A DNA stretch of 31,453 nucleotides from assembly GCA_036378155.1 (NCBI GenBank), contig DASUXA010000024.1, positions 1 through 31,453 of the forward strand. Direction: 5' to 3'. A model generated the notes under the pieces. The model had not been told where the DNA came from. It saw only the letters and a list, made by a program, of their open reading frames with translations, and ran no database searches. The position numbers and the translations under genes are program-made. Below are positions 16,712 through 25,300 of this stretch, one piece after another. The DNA is from DASUXA01 sp036378155 (GTDB taxonomy: Bacteria; Actinomycetota; Actinomycetes; Mycobacteriales; Micromonosporaceae). Position 1 is the first letter of the stretch; the number at the start of each line of letters is the position of its first letter.

Positions 16712-18151
16712 TTACGGTCGTGCTGCCAGCACTTCGCCCGCGGTCCGCTGGATCAGCGCCCACGCCTGTTCCACATGGCGCGGCTCGGTGAGCGGGGCGC
16801 CGATCGCCAGGCGCAACGTGTACCGACCCTGCACCCGGGTGTGGCTGAGCAGCACCGCCCCGGACGCGTTGAGCCGTTCCAGCAGTTCCTCGCTCGCCTC
16901 GTCGCCCGCGACCAGCCGGAAGCAGACCAGCGAGAACGGGTGCGGGGCGACGATCGCGAACCGCTCGTCGGCGGCGACCCACTCGGCGAGGCGCTGCGCC
17001 GTCGCGACACCCGACCGGACGTGTGCGCGCAGCCCTTCCGCCCCGTACGAGCGCAGCACGAACCACAGCTTGAGAGCGCGGAACCGGCGGCCCAGCGGTA
17101 CCTGCCAGTCCCGGTAGTCGATCACCGCGCCGGACGCCGTCGCGGCGTTGCGCAGGTACTCGGGCAGCACGGTGAGCGCCTGGATCAGTTCGCCGCGGTC
17201 GGCGACCCAGAACGCGTCGCAGTCGAACCCGGTGAGCAGCCACTTGTGCGGGTCCATGCAGTACGAGTCGGCGTGTTCGACGCCCGCGTGCGCCCAGCGC
17301 AACTCGGGGCACACCGCCGTCGCCCCGGCGTACGCGGCGTCGATGTGCAGCCACAGCTTGTACCGCCGTGCGATCGCGCCGATCGCCGGCACCGGATCGA
17401 CCGCCGTGGTCGAGGTGGTGCCGACGGTGGCGACCACGAGCGCCGGTACCGCCCCGTCCGCGACATCCCGCTCGATGGCGGCGCGCAGCGCGTCGGGGTC
17501 CATGGCGAGGGTGTCCGGATCGACGTCGATCAGCCGGACGTTGTCGTCGCCGATACCGGCGAGGCGGGCGGCGCGCTGCACCGACGAGTGCGCCTGGGTC
17601 GAGGTGTACACGGTGTACCGGCGACGCACGCCCTCGTCGCGCCAGGTGCCGCCGCTCGCCCGGTACAGCGCGACGAGCGTGGCGACCAGCGCCGCGGAGG
17701 ACGCCGAATCCTGGATGACCCCGCCGCCGGTACCGGTGGACCGGAACGCGGGCGGAAGGTCCAGCAGGTCCGCCAACCAGTCCAGCACCACGGTTTCGAC
17801 CTCGGTACCGGCGGGGCTGGTCGCCCACAGCATGCCTTGCACGCCCAGCCCGGCACTGACCAGGTCGCCGAGCACCGACGGACCGGACGTGTTCGCCGGG
17901 AAGTACGCGAAGAACGACGGGTGCTGCCAGTTGGTGACCCCGGGCAGGACCACCCGGTCGAGGTCGGCGAGGATCTCGTCGAACTTCTCGCCGTGCTCGG
18001 GCGCCGTCTTCGGTAGCCGGGCGGCGATGTCACCGGGGCGCACCGGCGGCTGTACCGGCAGGTTGTGCACACCCGCCCAGTAGTCGGCGACCCAGTCCAC
18101 GACGGCGTGCCCGTACCTGCGGAACTCGTCGGGTGTCATGTGTCCAGCCAC
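16712..18151 (-). CDS. Aromatic-L-amino-acid decarboxylase (PLP group II)
   Basis: This 479-residue cytoplasmic enzyme should decarboxylate an aromatic amino acid such as tryptophan, DOPA or phenylalanine to the amine. Conserved features are HPSFFAYFPANTS near residue 77, GGGVIQDSASSAA near 143, the stacking histidine in TQAHSSVQRAARLAG (H188), LHIDAAYAG with D271 that contacts the pyridine nitrogen, and SYCMDPHKWLLTGFDCD with the PLP lysine K303. D271 and K303 fall at the same numbers as in the animal enzyme. The GTG at 18149-18151 is preferred for its -10 element 6 nt upstream; an ATG four codons later is an alternative. No partner transporter is adjacent. Confidence 0.94.
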   Translation of the reverse strand: MAGHMTPDEFRRYGHAVVDWVADYWAGVHNLPVQPPVRPGDIAARLPKTAPEHGEKFDEILADLDRVVLPGVTNWQHPSFFAYFPANTSGPSVLGDLVSAGLGVQGMLWATSPAGTEVETVVLDWLADLLDLPPAFRSTGTGGGVIQDSASSAALVATLVALYRASGGTWRDEGVRRRYTVYTSTQAHSSVQRAARLAGIGDDNVRLIDVDPDTLAMDPDALRAAIERDVADGAVPALVVATVGTTSTTAVDPVPAIGAIARRYKLWLHIDAAYAGATAVCPELRWAHAGVEHADSYCMDPHKWLLTGFDCDAFWVADRGELIQALTVLPEYLRNAATASGAVIDYRDWQVPLGRRFRALKLWFVLRSYGAEGLRAHVRSGVATAQRLAEWVAADERFAIVAPHPFSLVCFRLVAGDEASEELLERLNASGAVLLSHTRVQGRYTLRLAIGAPLTEPRHVEQAWALIQRTAGEVLAARP

Positions 18152-18157
18152 GCCGGC

Positions 18158-18188
18158 AGCGTAACCAGCGCGCCGTTGCCGGGGTCAG
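18158..18188 (-). promoter_or_regulatory. Candidate leaderless promoter of the decarboxylase gene
   Basis: On the minus strand, TACGCT (18163-18158) ends 6 nt before the GTG start. A CTGACC -35 (18188-18183) lies 19 nt upstream and overlaps the stop codon of the preceding gene. The spacing is slightly long. Confidence 0.5.
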
Positions 18189-18565
18189 CTCGGTCTGGCG
18201 TCCGGTACCACGAGGTTGAGCAGCCAACTCACCACGCCGACGATGATCGCTCCCCAGAACGCCGGCCAGAACCCGTCGACGTGGAACGGGATGGACAACT
18301 GTTCGGCGATCCAACTCGCGAACCACAGCAGCAGACCGTTCACGACCAGCGCGAACAACCCCAGGGTGAGGATGTACAGCGGACAGCCGACCACCTTGAC
18401 CACCGGTTTGAGGAACGCGTTGATCACGGCGACGATCAGCGCCATCAGGGCCAGAGCCAGGATGTCTCCCCAGGTACCGCCGGAGCTGATCCTGATGCCG
18501 GGCACCACGATCGCGGCGACCCACAACGCGATCGCGGTGATCACCACCCGGATGAGGATGCCCAT
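18185..18565 (-). CDS. Four-TM holin-superfamily-IV-like membrane protein
   Basis: This 126-residue protein is almost wholly hydrophobic, with four helices: ILIRVVITAIALWVAAIVV, WGDILALALMALIVAVINAF, LYILTLGLFALVVNGLLLWFA and FWPAFWGAIIVGVVSWLLNLVV. The loops and the motif FLKPVVKVVGCPLYILTLGLFALVVN are characteristic of the Phage_holin_4_2 family, also called mycobacterial 4-TMS holins. These are widespread chromosomal genes whose function is unclear, so the name does not imply a prophage, and no phage genes are nearby. The ATG at 18563-18565 has no strong ribosome binding site. Confidence 0.88.
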   Translation of the reverse strand: MGILIRVVITAIALWVAAIVVPGIRISSGGTWGDILALALMALIVAVINAFLKPVVKVVGCPLYILTLGLFALVVNGLLLWFASWIAEQLSIPFHVDGFWPAFWGAIIVGVVSWLLNLVVPDARPS

Positions 18566-18610
18566 GCCCGTGATGGTCGCACCGCGACCGCGCTGATCGT
18601 GTCGTTTCGC

Positions 18611-19273
18611 TCAGCCGTCGCGCGGCGCGGGCGGCCGGCACGGGGTGTACGCGAAGTCGACCACCGGCGCGCCGTGGCGGGTGGCGACGATGCGCGGCAG
18701 GTCAGTCGCCGGTGGCGGAGCCGACCGCGTCGTCGGCGCCGCCGGTCGGACCAGCCAGAACGCGACGAGGCTCGGGTCCTCCGCCCAGGGTCGCAGGCTG
18801 GCGTGGTACGTGCGCCCACCCTGCGTCATGACCATCCGGTCGGCGCTCCCGGCGACGAACCCGAAGTCGACCATTCGACCGTCGACCAGCCACAACTCGT
18901 GGATGTGCAGAGTCGCCGGGGGAGGGCACATCTCGTACAAGCCCCTGAACTCGCCCGGTCCGGGCCAGGTCTCCGGCTGCCGGCCGATCGCGCCGGTCGC
19001 CCGGTCGTACCAGGCATGGTCGACCGCCACGCCGTCGGGCCGGGCATTGAACCTGCCGAACCAGATGAGCAGTTCCCGGTCGTCGACCCGGATACCGGTC
19101 GCGACGACCCCGCCGATCGGCGGGAAACTCGGGTTCGGGGTGATGCTCGGCGCGGGCTGGTCGGCGGTCGTTGCCGGCGAGGTCGCGTCGTCGGCGGCAC
19201 GGTACGGCTGGGCGCAGGCCGCCGTCGTCGCAACCGCGGCGACTATCACTCCGACGCGACGCGTGACCGTCAC
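18611..19273 (-). CDS. Putative secreted lipoprotein, unknown function
   Basis: This 220-residue protein starts with a signal sequence (TRRVGVIVAAVATTAAC) whose cysteine at residue 20 is a possible lipidation site, although the lipobox TAAC is weak. A Thr/Pro/Ala-rich tether follows to about residue 50. The globular part is not recognised; it contains YEMCPPP and a C-terminal YTPCRPP, and those two cysteines could form a disulfide outside the cell. The GTG at 19271-19273 overlaps the stop of the 55-codon gene upstream by 4 nt (GTGA), so the two are probably translated together. I assign no function. Confidence 0.8.
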   Translation of the reverse strand: MTVTRRVGVIVAAVATTAACAQPYRAADDATSPATTADQPAPSITPNPSFPPIGGVVATGIRVDDRELLIWFGRFNARPDGVAVDHAWYDRATGAIGRQPETWPGPGEFRGLYEMCPPPATLHIHELWLVDGRMVDFGFVAGSADRMVMTQGGRTYHASLRPWAEDPSLVAFWLVRPAAPTTRSAPPPATDLPRIVATRHGAPVVDFAYTPCRPPAPRDG

Positions 19274-19437
19274 GGTGCCGCCCCCGGTCGGGGGTCCGAC
19301 TCGCCGTCACCGGCCAGAATCGACAGATAGCCGTCCTCGTCGAGGTCCTCGCGGCGCGGAGTCCACTCGCCGAACGCGCCCATCGCGCACAGCGACACGA
19401 ACAAGCCGACCCAGAGGGCAGGGCGAAGAACTTTCAC
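19270..19437 (-). CDS. Small protein (55 aa) with one hydrophobic helix and acidic tail
   Basis: This short gene encodes 55 residues from a GTG at 19435-19437, preceded by GGGAG about 7 nt upstream. It has one hydrophobic stretch (VLRPALWVGLFVSLCAMGAFG), likely a membrane anchor or signal peptide, then a charged tail with DLDEDGYLSI. The tail resembles the start of an EF-hand calcium loop (Asp at positions 1, 3 and 5, Gly at 6, hydrophobic at 8) but lacks the acidic residue at position 12. It ends in GTGA, overlapping the lipoprotein start. The coupling is the main evidence that it is real. Function is unknown; it may act with the lipoprotein. Confidence 0.65.
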   Translation of the reverse strand: MKVLRPALWVGLFVSLCAMGAFGEWTPRREDLDEDGYLSILAGDGESDPRPGAAP

Positions 19438-19503
19438 CGTGACTCCCGTCGATAACTGTGCTCATTGGCTGGACCGGTGCGGGCGTGACGGCTCGGCGGC
19501 GCG

Positions 19504-21075
19504 CTACACCGGGGGCATGTCGTCCAAGCCGTACAAGGGCGGTGAGGTGCGTACACCGTGAGCGTTGTGCGGTGTGGACGGAGCACTTCCGCTCGCGCCC
19601 CCGGCGGGTCGCAGCAGCGGCCAGCAGACGGTGACGGTGACCCCGCCGACGGCGAGCAGCAGCAGGACCGGTCCCCAAAAGTCGAGGTAGGGCAGGGTGG
19701 CGGCGCCCAGCCAGGTGACCGAGGCGAGCAGGACGATGATCGCGCGGGGGCGCGGCGGTCCGGCGCGCAGCGCCGTGACGGACGCGACCGCCGCCAGGGC
19801 AAACGGGATCAACGCGAGGGTACCGGCGAGTTCGGCGTTGTCGGCGAAGTCGTGCCAGCCGTAGATCGTCCAGCCGCTGCCGTAGACGAGCACCGCCGCT
19901 GTCGCCGGTACCGCCCCGAGCGCGGCGACGACGGTCGCGGCGCGCCGTCCGGGAGCGGGCGGTGCGGCGGTACCGACGACGCCCAGCAGCGCGAGGGTGA
20001 CGAGCAGCCCGTGCGGAGGCTCGCCGGCCCCCGTGACGCCGGCGAGCGCTGGTACCGCCATGGTCGCGCCGAGCGCGAGGCTCAACCCGCCCGCGCAACC
20101 GACCGCCACGCCACCGGCTCGACCCAGTCGCGTCCGTGCCGACTCGACGTCCACGGTCGACGTGCCGCGCAGCCACGGCACCAGGACGAGCACCGCCGCC
20201 GTGGCCAGCAGCACTTCGGAGAGGCGACCGAAGTGCGGCGCACACCAACCGGCGAGCCCGAACCGCCAGACGCGGGCGGGTTCCGGACCCAGCCAGCCGC
20301 CGGGCAGCGCGAGCAGCAGGCTGGCCCACAGCCACGGTCGAGCGGGTTGCCGCCGCGCCGCGCGGACCACGGCGACGGCACCGGTACCGGCGACCGCGAG
20401 CGCGACGGTCGTCCCGGCGGCAACGACGACCGACTGGTAGTACCCGTCGGTGCGGTGCGCGGCAGGCAGGACCGCGAACACGCCCACGGCGACCAGCGCA
20501 CCCAGCGGTACGGTCGCGCGACCCCGCCCCGGCGCGCCGCCGCCGGTCGCACCGAGGGCGAGTGTTCCCAGCGCGGTCAGGGTGAGCACGGTCCACAGCG
20601 GAGGGCGGTATGCGGAGGTGACAGCGGCAGCCGGTACGGCGAGGCCGGTCGCCGCCAGCGCGCCGGCTGCGGCGACGCGACCCGGCGCCGGTCCGAGCGC
20701 CGTCCACACCACGGCGGCGAGCAGCCAGCCGGCGTACCCGATCGGCGCGGTGGTCGCCGGGCCGCTGGGCTCGACGATCAGCCACAGCGCGGCGGACAGC
20801 CCGGCGGCCAGGGCCAGCGCGATCGGCGCGGCGATCGCGACGCCGTCGGCGAGGTCGTCGCAGTGTGCTGTCCGCAGCCACGCGCGTGCCGCCCCGGCGA
20901 GCAGGTCGGCGACGTCGGCGCCGCCGGGGCGGCGTTGTCCTGGTCGTGCGGTGTCGAGCAGGGTACCGAGGATCTCGTCGCCGCGTGCGGCGCGCCAGCC
21001 GGGCGGATAGGCGAGCAGGAGCCGCCGGTACCGCCGGGCGAGGGCGACGTGGTCGGCAACTGGTCCGGTGGTCAC
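19504..21075 (-). CDS. Multi-TM membrane protein paired with PadR regulator
   Basis: This 523-residue protein begins with a cytoplasmic segment of about 70 residues (ARRYRRLLLAYPPGWRAARGDEILGTLLDTA) typical of actinobacterial membrane proteins encoded beside PadR regulators. Twelve to fourteen Ala/Val/Leu-rich membrane segments follow. No transporter or enzyme motif is evident. The GTG at 21073-21075 overlaps the padR stop by 4 nt, so the two are coupled and the PadR protein most likely controls this gene. Function is unknown; regulators of this arrangement often respond to membrane or antibiotic stress, but nothing here proves it. Confidence 0.88.
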   Translation of the reverse strand: MTTGPVADHVALARRYRRLLLAYPPGWRAARGDEILGTLLDTARPGQRRPGGADVADLLAGAARAWLRTAHCDDLADGVAIAAPIALALAAGLSAALWLIVEPSGPATTAPIGYAGWLLAAVVWTALGPAPGRVAAAGALAATGLAVPAAAVTSAYRPPLWTVLTLTALGTLALGATGGGAPGRGRATVPLGALVAVGVFAVLPAAHRTDGYYQSVVVAAGTTVALAVAGTGAVAVVRAARRQPARPWLWASLLLALPGGWLGPEPARVWRFGLAGWCAPHFGRLSEVLLATAAVLVLVPWLRGTSTVDVESARTRLGRAGGVAVGCAGGLSLALGATMAVPALAGVTGAGEPPHGLLVTLALLGVVGTAAPPAPGRRAATVVAALGAVPATAAVLVYGSGWTIYGWHDFADNAELAGTLALIPFALAAVASVTALRAGPPRPRAIIVLLASVTWLGAATLPYLDFWGPVLLLLAVGGVTVTVCWPLLRPAGGASGSAPSTPHNAHGVRTSPPLYGLDDMPPV

Positions 21076-21431
21076 GGGGTCGCCGGCCGGTGCGCGGGGC
21101 GCTGCCGGGCGCGCGGTCGCCGGTTCAACTCGCGCGCGGCGGCGTCGGCGTTGGCGCGCAGCCGCGCCGCCTCGGCTTCCAGCACCGCCGCGCCGTGGTC
21201 GGTCAGTCGGTAGTACCGGCGCAGCCGCCCTTCGACGACCTCCTCGCTGGACACCTCGACAAGACCCTGCTCGGCGAGGCGGTCCAGCGCCCCGTACAGC
21301 GTGCCGGGGCGCAACCGGACCCGGTCGTCGGACAGCGCAGCGACCTGCTGGATCACGCCGTACCCGTGCAGCGGGGTAGCTGCCAGCGCGGTCAGGATCA
21401 GGAACGTCGGTTCCTGGAGCGGAGACGTCAT
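21072..21431 (-). CDS. PadR-family transcriptional regulator
   Basis: This 119-residue winged-helix regulator has the PadR core: FLILTALAATPLHGYGVIQQV at the N-terminus, LRPGTLYGALDRLAEQGLVEV as recognition helix and turn, and GRLRRYYRLTDHGAAVLEAEAARL as wing and dimerisation helix. The ATG at 21429-21431 lies 6 nt after a -10 element with an ideal -35, so the message is probably leaderless. It overlaps the membrane-protein gene by 4 nt. A TATATA-centred palindrome in the promoter spacer suggests autorepression. Confidence 0.95.
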   Translation of the reverse strand: MTSPLQEPTFLILTALAATPLHGYGVIQQVAALSDDRVRLRPGTLYGALDRLAEQGLVEVSSEEVVEGRLRRYYRLTDHGAAVLEAEAARLRANADAAARELNRRPRARQRPAHRPATP

Positions 21432-21437
21432 GCGCCG

Positions 21438-21466
21438 ATAGTACGGGCGGCGATATATACCGTCAA
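21438..21466 (-). promoter_or_regulatory. padR promoter with embedded TATATA palindrome
   Basis: On the minus strand, TTGACG (21466-21461), a 17-nt spacer, TACTAT (21443-21438) and 6 nt lead straight to the ATG. This is a near-consensus leaderless promoter. The spacer holds CGGTATATATCG (21462-21451), a near palindrome centred on TATATA and a candidate PadR operator. Confidence 0.8.
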
Positions 21467-21485
21467 CGAGGCGGTCACTTCGACG

Positions 21486-22148
21486 TCACATCGGTACCAG
21501 CCGGTGCCGGATCGCGGTGGCGACCAGTACGTCGCGACCGCAGCCGCGGGTCAGCCCGAGCTTGCCGGTCAGGTACTCGATGTGCGCGTCGACGGCGCGC
21601 ACCGTCATGCTCGACCCGAGCCGCCGGGCGATCTCCTCCGAGGTCGGCAGCGGGGTCGACGGCGCGCCGCGCAGCCGTGGCTCACACAGCGTGCGCAGCA
21701 CGGCGAAGTACGCGGCGCGCGGATTGAGAGCCGGGCGCGGCTCGCTCACCTGGGCGCACGGCGTCAGCGGAAGGTCCGCTTGCCGGGGTTCCGGCCCGAA
21801 CACGGTGAGTTTCGGTCCGCGTGGTCGCCCCGCGAGCCCGACCCGGGACAGTTCGAACGGCACCGGTACGAGGCTTCGGCCCGCCTCGACGGTCAGGTAC
21901 TCGTACGAGTTCTCCAGGTTCTCGACCAGCAGCGCCTGCCCCGACCCGAGGTTGCTGACCAGCCAATGGTCGGACCTCGCCAGGATCTCCCCGGCGAACC
22001 ACGGCGTACCCTGCGCGAATCTGATATCGAGATCGCAGGTGCCGCACCGGCACGGAGCGAACCTCGCGCGGTCTCCTTCGCCTAGATCGAGTTGACGGGC
22101 CGCCGCGCCGTTGGACGCCGGTACCCGGATCGTCACCACGCTTCGCAC
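21486..22148 (-). CDS. FHA-like / C-terminal HTH regulatory protein
   Basis: This 220-residue protein has an N-terminal beta-rich region with a Cys cluster (APCRCGTCDLDI, near residue 32) and the FHA-like pattern ARSDHWLVSNLGSGQALLVEN near 57. It also has a C-terminal helical part (PRAAYFAVLRTLCEPRLRG, then TSEEIARRLGSSMTVRAVDAHIEYLTGKLGL, near 145-205) resembling a winged-helix DNA-binding domain. Similar actinobacterial proteins are annotated as FHA-domain proteins and often lie near Ser/Thr kinases, but no kinase is seen here. FHA domains bind phosphothreonine, so a phospho-dependent regulator is plausible but unproven. The GTG at 22146-22148 is preceded by GGGGAGGA. It is divergent from the giant RHS gene and might regulate it. 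Confidence 0.75.
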   Translation of the reverse strand: MRSVVTIRVPASNGAAARQLDLGEGDRARFAPCRCGTCDLDIRFAQGTPWFAGEILARSDHWLVSNLGSGQALLVENLENSYEYLTVEAGRSLVPVPFELSRVGLAGRPRGPKLTVFGPEPRQADLPLTPCAQVSEPRPALNPRAAYFAVLRTLCEPRLRGAPSTPLPTSEEIARRLGSSMTVRAVDAHIEYLTGKLGLTRGCGRDVLVATAIRHRLVPM

Positions 22149-22180
22149 GATGTCCTCCCCGCAGGTCCGTGCGGGACTCG

Positions 22181-22209
22181 TTCCTATCAGGACTATCGAG
22201 CTAAATCAA
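22181..22209 (-). promoter_or_regulatory. Candidate promoter of the FHA/HTH gene
   Basis: On the minus strand, TTGATT (22209-22204) and TAGGAA (22186-22181) are separated by 17 nt, in the AT-richer middle of the 174-nt divergent gap. The implied leader carries the GGGGAGGA ribosome binding site. No convincing promoter for the RHS gene on the other strand was found in this gap. Confidence 0.5.
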
Positions 22210-22322
22210 CGCCTTTTTCTCTGGATCACTCCAGGTTCCGCTGTCGCCGCCTCGGTCTGATGATTCACGCACGACGATGCCACCGGCGCGTCTCCGTGTT
22301 GCCTGCCGACCGTGAGGAATCG

Positions 22323-25300
22323 ATGGATATCTTCCGACGGATGCTGAAGGCCGACCGTAGGACCGTTCGCATCGCACTGGCGTTGACGCTGGTCGTGGGC
22401 CTGATCGGAGTCGCCGTCACGGCCGACTCCGCCCGAGCGCCAGGCACCGCAGGTGGGCCGGGACTGTGGGACGCGCTGCGCGGACTCGTCGGCGCCGACC
22501 ACGGCGCGAACCAGCGGCCACGGGTACGACCGCGCCGGCTGACCGAGGGCGCCGTACCACGTGCCGACGCGCTGCCCGCCGCGGTGAAGTGGCCGCCCGC
22601 CAAGCGGGTCCGGGAACTGCCCGAGCGGCGTACCGCCAACGCCACGTACTACCAGCTCAGCGACGGTCGCGTGCAGGCGGACATCTCCGCCGCGCCGGTC
22701 AACTACCGCGACGCGCACGGCAGGTACCAGCCGATCGACACCACGGTGCGCCCCTCGCGGCAGGACGGCTTCGTCGCCGCGAACACCACGAACACCTTCA
22801 CCACCCGGTTCGGCGCGGACTCGACCCGCATCGTCCGGGTCAGCGACGGCGACCGCTGGGTGGAGTTCGGCCTCGACGGACAGGCGCACGGCATGACACC
22901 GACGATCTCCGGCTCGACGGTGACCTATCGCGACGCGGTCGGCGGCGCGGACCTGGTCTACCAGGTGACGTCCCGCGAGCTGAAAGAGAACCTGGTGCTC
23001 GCCGACCGACCGGCGGCGGGCTTCAGCGCGACGTTCACGCTGTCCACCCACGGCGTGCACGCCCTGGCGCGCGACGACGGCTCGATCGCCTTCGTCAGCG
23101 ACGACGGGCGACCGCTGTTCGTGCTGCCCGCGCCGTACATGTACGACTCGAGCAAGGCGGGCGCTGCGAAGACCGGCGCCGCCTTCTCCAACCGGGTGAC
23201 CCAGCACCTGACCGTCAGCGGCGCGACCGCCACCGTCACGGTCACCGCCGACTCGGCGTGGCTCGCCGACCCGGCACGTACCTACCCGGTCACGATCGAC
23301 CCGACAGTGAACATCCAGCCGGTACCCGCCGACGGTCAGGACGTGGAGATCTACTCGGGCAGCACCGGCACCAACTACAACTCGTCGTACCAGCTCAAGG
23401 TCGGTACGGACGCGTCGTACGCGTGGCGGACGCTGGTGCAGTTCCCGCTGACCGGCATCCCGACCGGTACCACGATCGACAGCGCCACCCTGTCGATGTA
23501 CTACGACCAGACGCTGTACACGTACGCCTACGACGTGTCGATGGAGGCGCGGCAGATCACCACCGCGTGGGACGAGTCGACGGCGACCTGGTCGAACATG
23601 AGCGGCAACATCGCGCCCGCGCCGACCGGCAACTCGGTGACCGTCGACGACACCGACACCTCGAAGATCGCGATGAAGGGCACCTGGCCGGCGTCGACCA
23701 ACACGTCCCTGACTCCGTACGGGATCAACGGGACCTACCGCTACAACAACGACACCGCGACCGGGGACACGTTCACCTGGGTGCCGACCATCAGCGAGGA
23801 CGGCAACTACCAGGTCGAGGTGCACTACGTCAGCGAGTCCGACCGCGCCGGCAGCGCCCCGTACACCGTGTACTACTCGGGCGGTCAGAAAACCTACTCG
23901 GTCGACCAGACCGGCAGCGCCGCAGGCATCTGGAAGACGCTGGGTACCCACCCGTTCGTCGCCGGTACCACCGGCAAGATCGTGCTCGGCGACGTGTCCG
24001 GCAAGGCCGTCATCGCCGACGCGGTCCGGCTCACCAAGTCCGCCGTGGACACCAAGAAATCCGGCGTGTCCAGCGTCTGGAACAACTTCAGCGTCCGCGA
24101 CATCGTGCAGTCCTGGGTCAACTCGCCCAGCACCAACCACGGGCTGATGATCAAGGCGGTCGACGAGGGTACCAAGGGTCGGGGCGGACCCATCTACGAG
24201 GCGTCGGAGTACGCGTACCAGAACGGCGGCCGCGACTACAACCTGCCGAAGCTGACGGTGACCTTCGGTCGGCAAGGCGTCACCGTCGCCCAGCCCACCA
24301 CGATCACCGCCACCGGCGCGGCACTGAACTGGTCGGCGTACCAGGACCCGTCCTCCGCCACCGGCGACGACATCGTCGAGTACCAGGTGCACCGCAGCGT
24401 GCACCAGATGTTCACGCCGTCCGCCGCGACGCTGGTCGCGCCGCTGCCGCCCGGTACCACCAGCTTCCAGGACACCACGGCGACCCCCACCGCCGCGGAC
24501 ACCCCCGACACCCAACTCGGGCAGTACTACTACTACATGGTCGCGGTGAAGACCGCCGACGGCCAGGTCATCGCCTCCCCGACGGTCGGGGTACGGCTAC
24601 CCAAGGCGGGCCGCATCACCAAGGTGTACCGCACCAGCACCGTGGACACCACGCTGTCCAAGGCGCTGCCGACCACCAACGTCGACGTGTACGACGGCGA
24701 CCACTACGTCTCGGCCGGCAACAACTCGTCGTACTACGGCGTCACCCGCGGCATCGTCAAGTTCCCGGCGCTGAGCGACATCCCGTCGACCGCCCAGATC
24801 GCCTCGGCGAAGCTGCGCATGTGGACCACGTACGACTACGGCGCGTTCGACGGCTACGTCGACGTACACAAGTTGACCAGGGGATTCAGCGAGACCACCG
24901 CGACCTGGAACAACGCGAGCTCGACCACGGCATGGACCACGCCCGGCGGCGACTACGACCCGACGGTGCTCGACACCGTCGGCGGCAACTACGGCATCAC
25001 CAACGACCCCGAGTGGGAGGTGTGGGACGTCACCTCGGCAGCGCAGAGCTGGCTGGCCAACCCGTCCAGCGACTACGGGCTGCTGCTGAAGATGCACGAC
25101 GAGTCGGTCGCCACCCAGCGGGTGATGCTGCTGTCCTCCGAGGGCGCCGAGCCGATGCTGCGCCCCACGCTCGAGGTCACCTACCTGGAGAAGACACCGC
25201 AGTCGACCTACTACGCGCCGGACACCCCGGCGCGGATGATCCCCGGCGACACGTACACCATCGCGGTCACCGTCTCCAACCCGACCCTGTCCACCTGGGC

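Noticed and set aside
18185..18565. Holin-like protein as a sign of a prophage
   Set aside because: This four-helix family is widespread on actinobacterial chromosomes, and no lysin, portal, capsid, integrase or attachment site is visible nearby.
19307..20881. A 524-codon minus-strand frame overlapping the membrane-protein gene
   Set aside because: The product is an Arg-rich low-complexity chain; the other frame gives a coherent multi-helix membrane protein coupled to padR.
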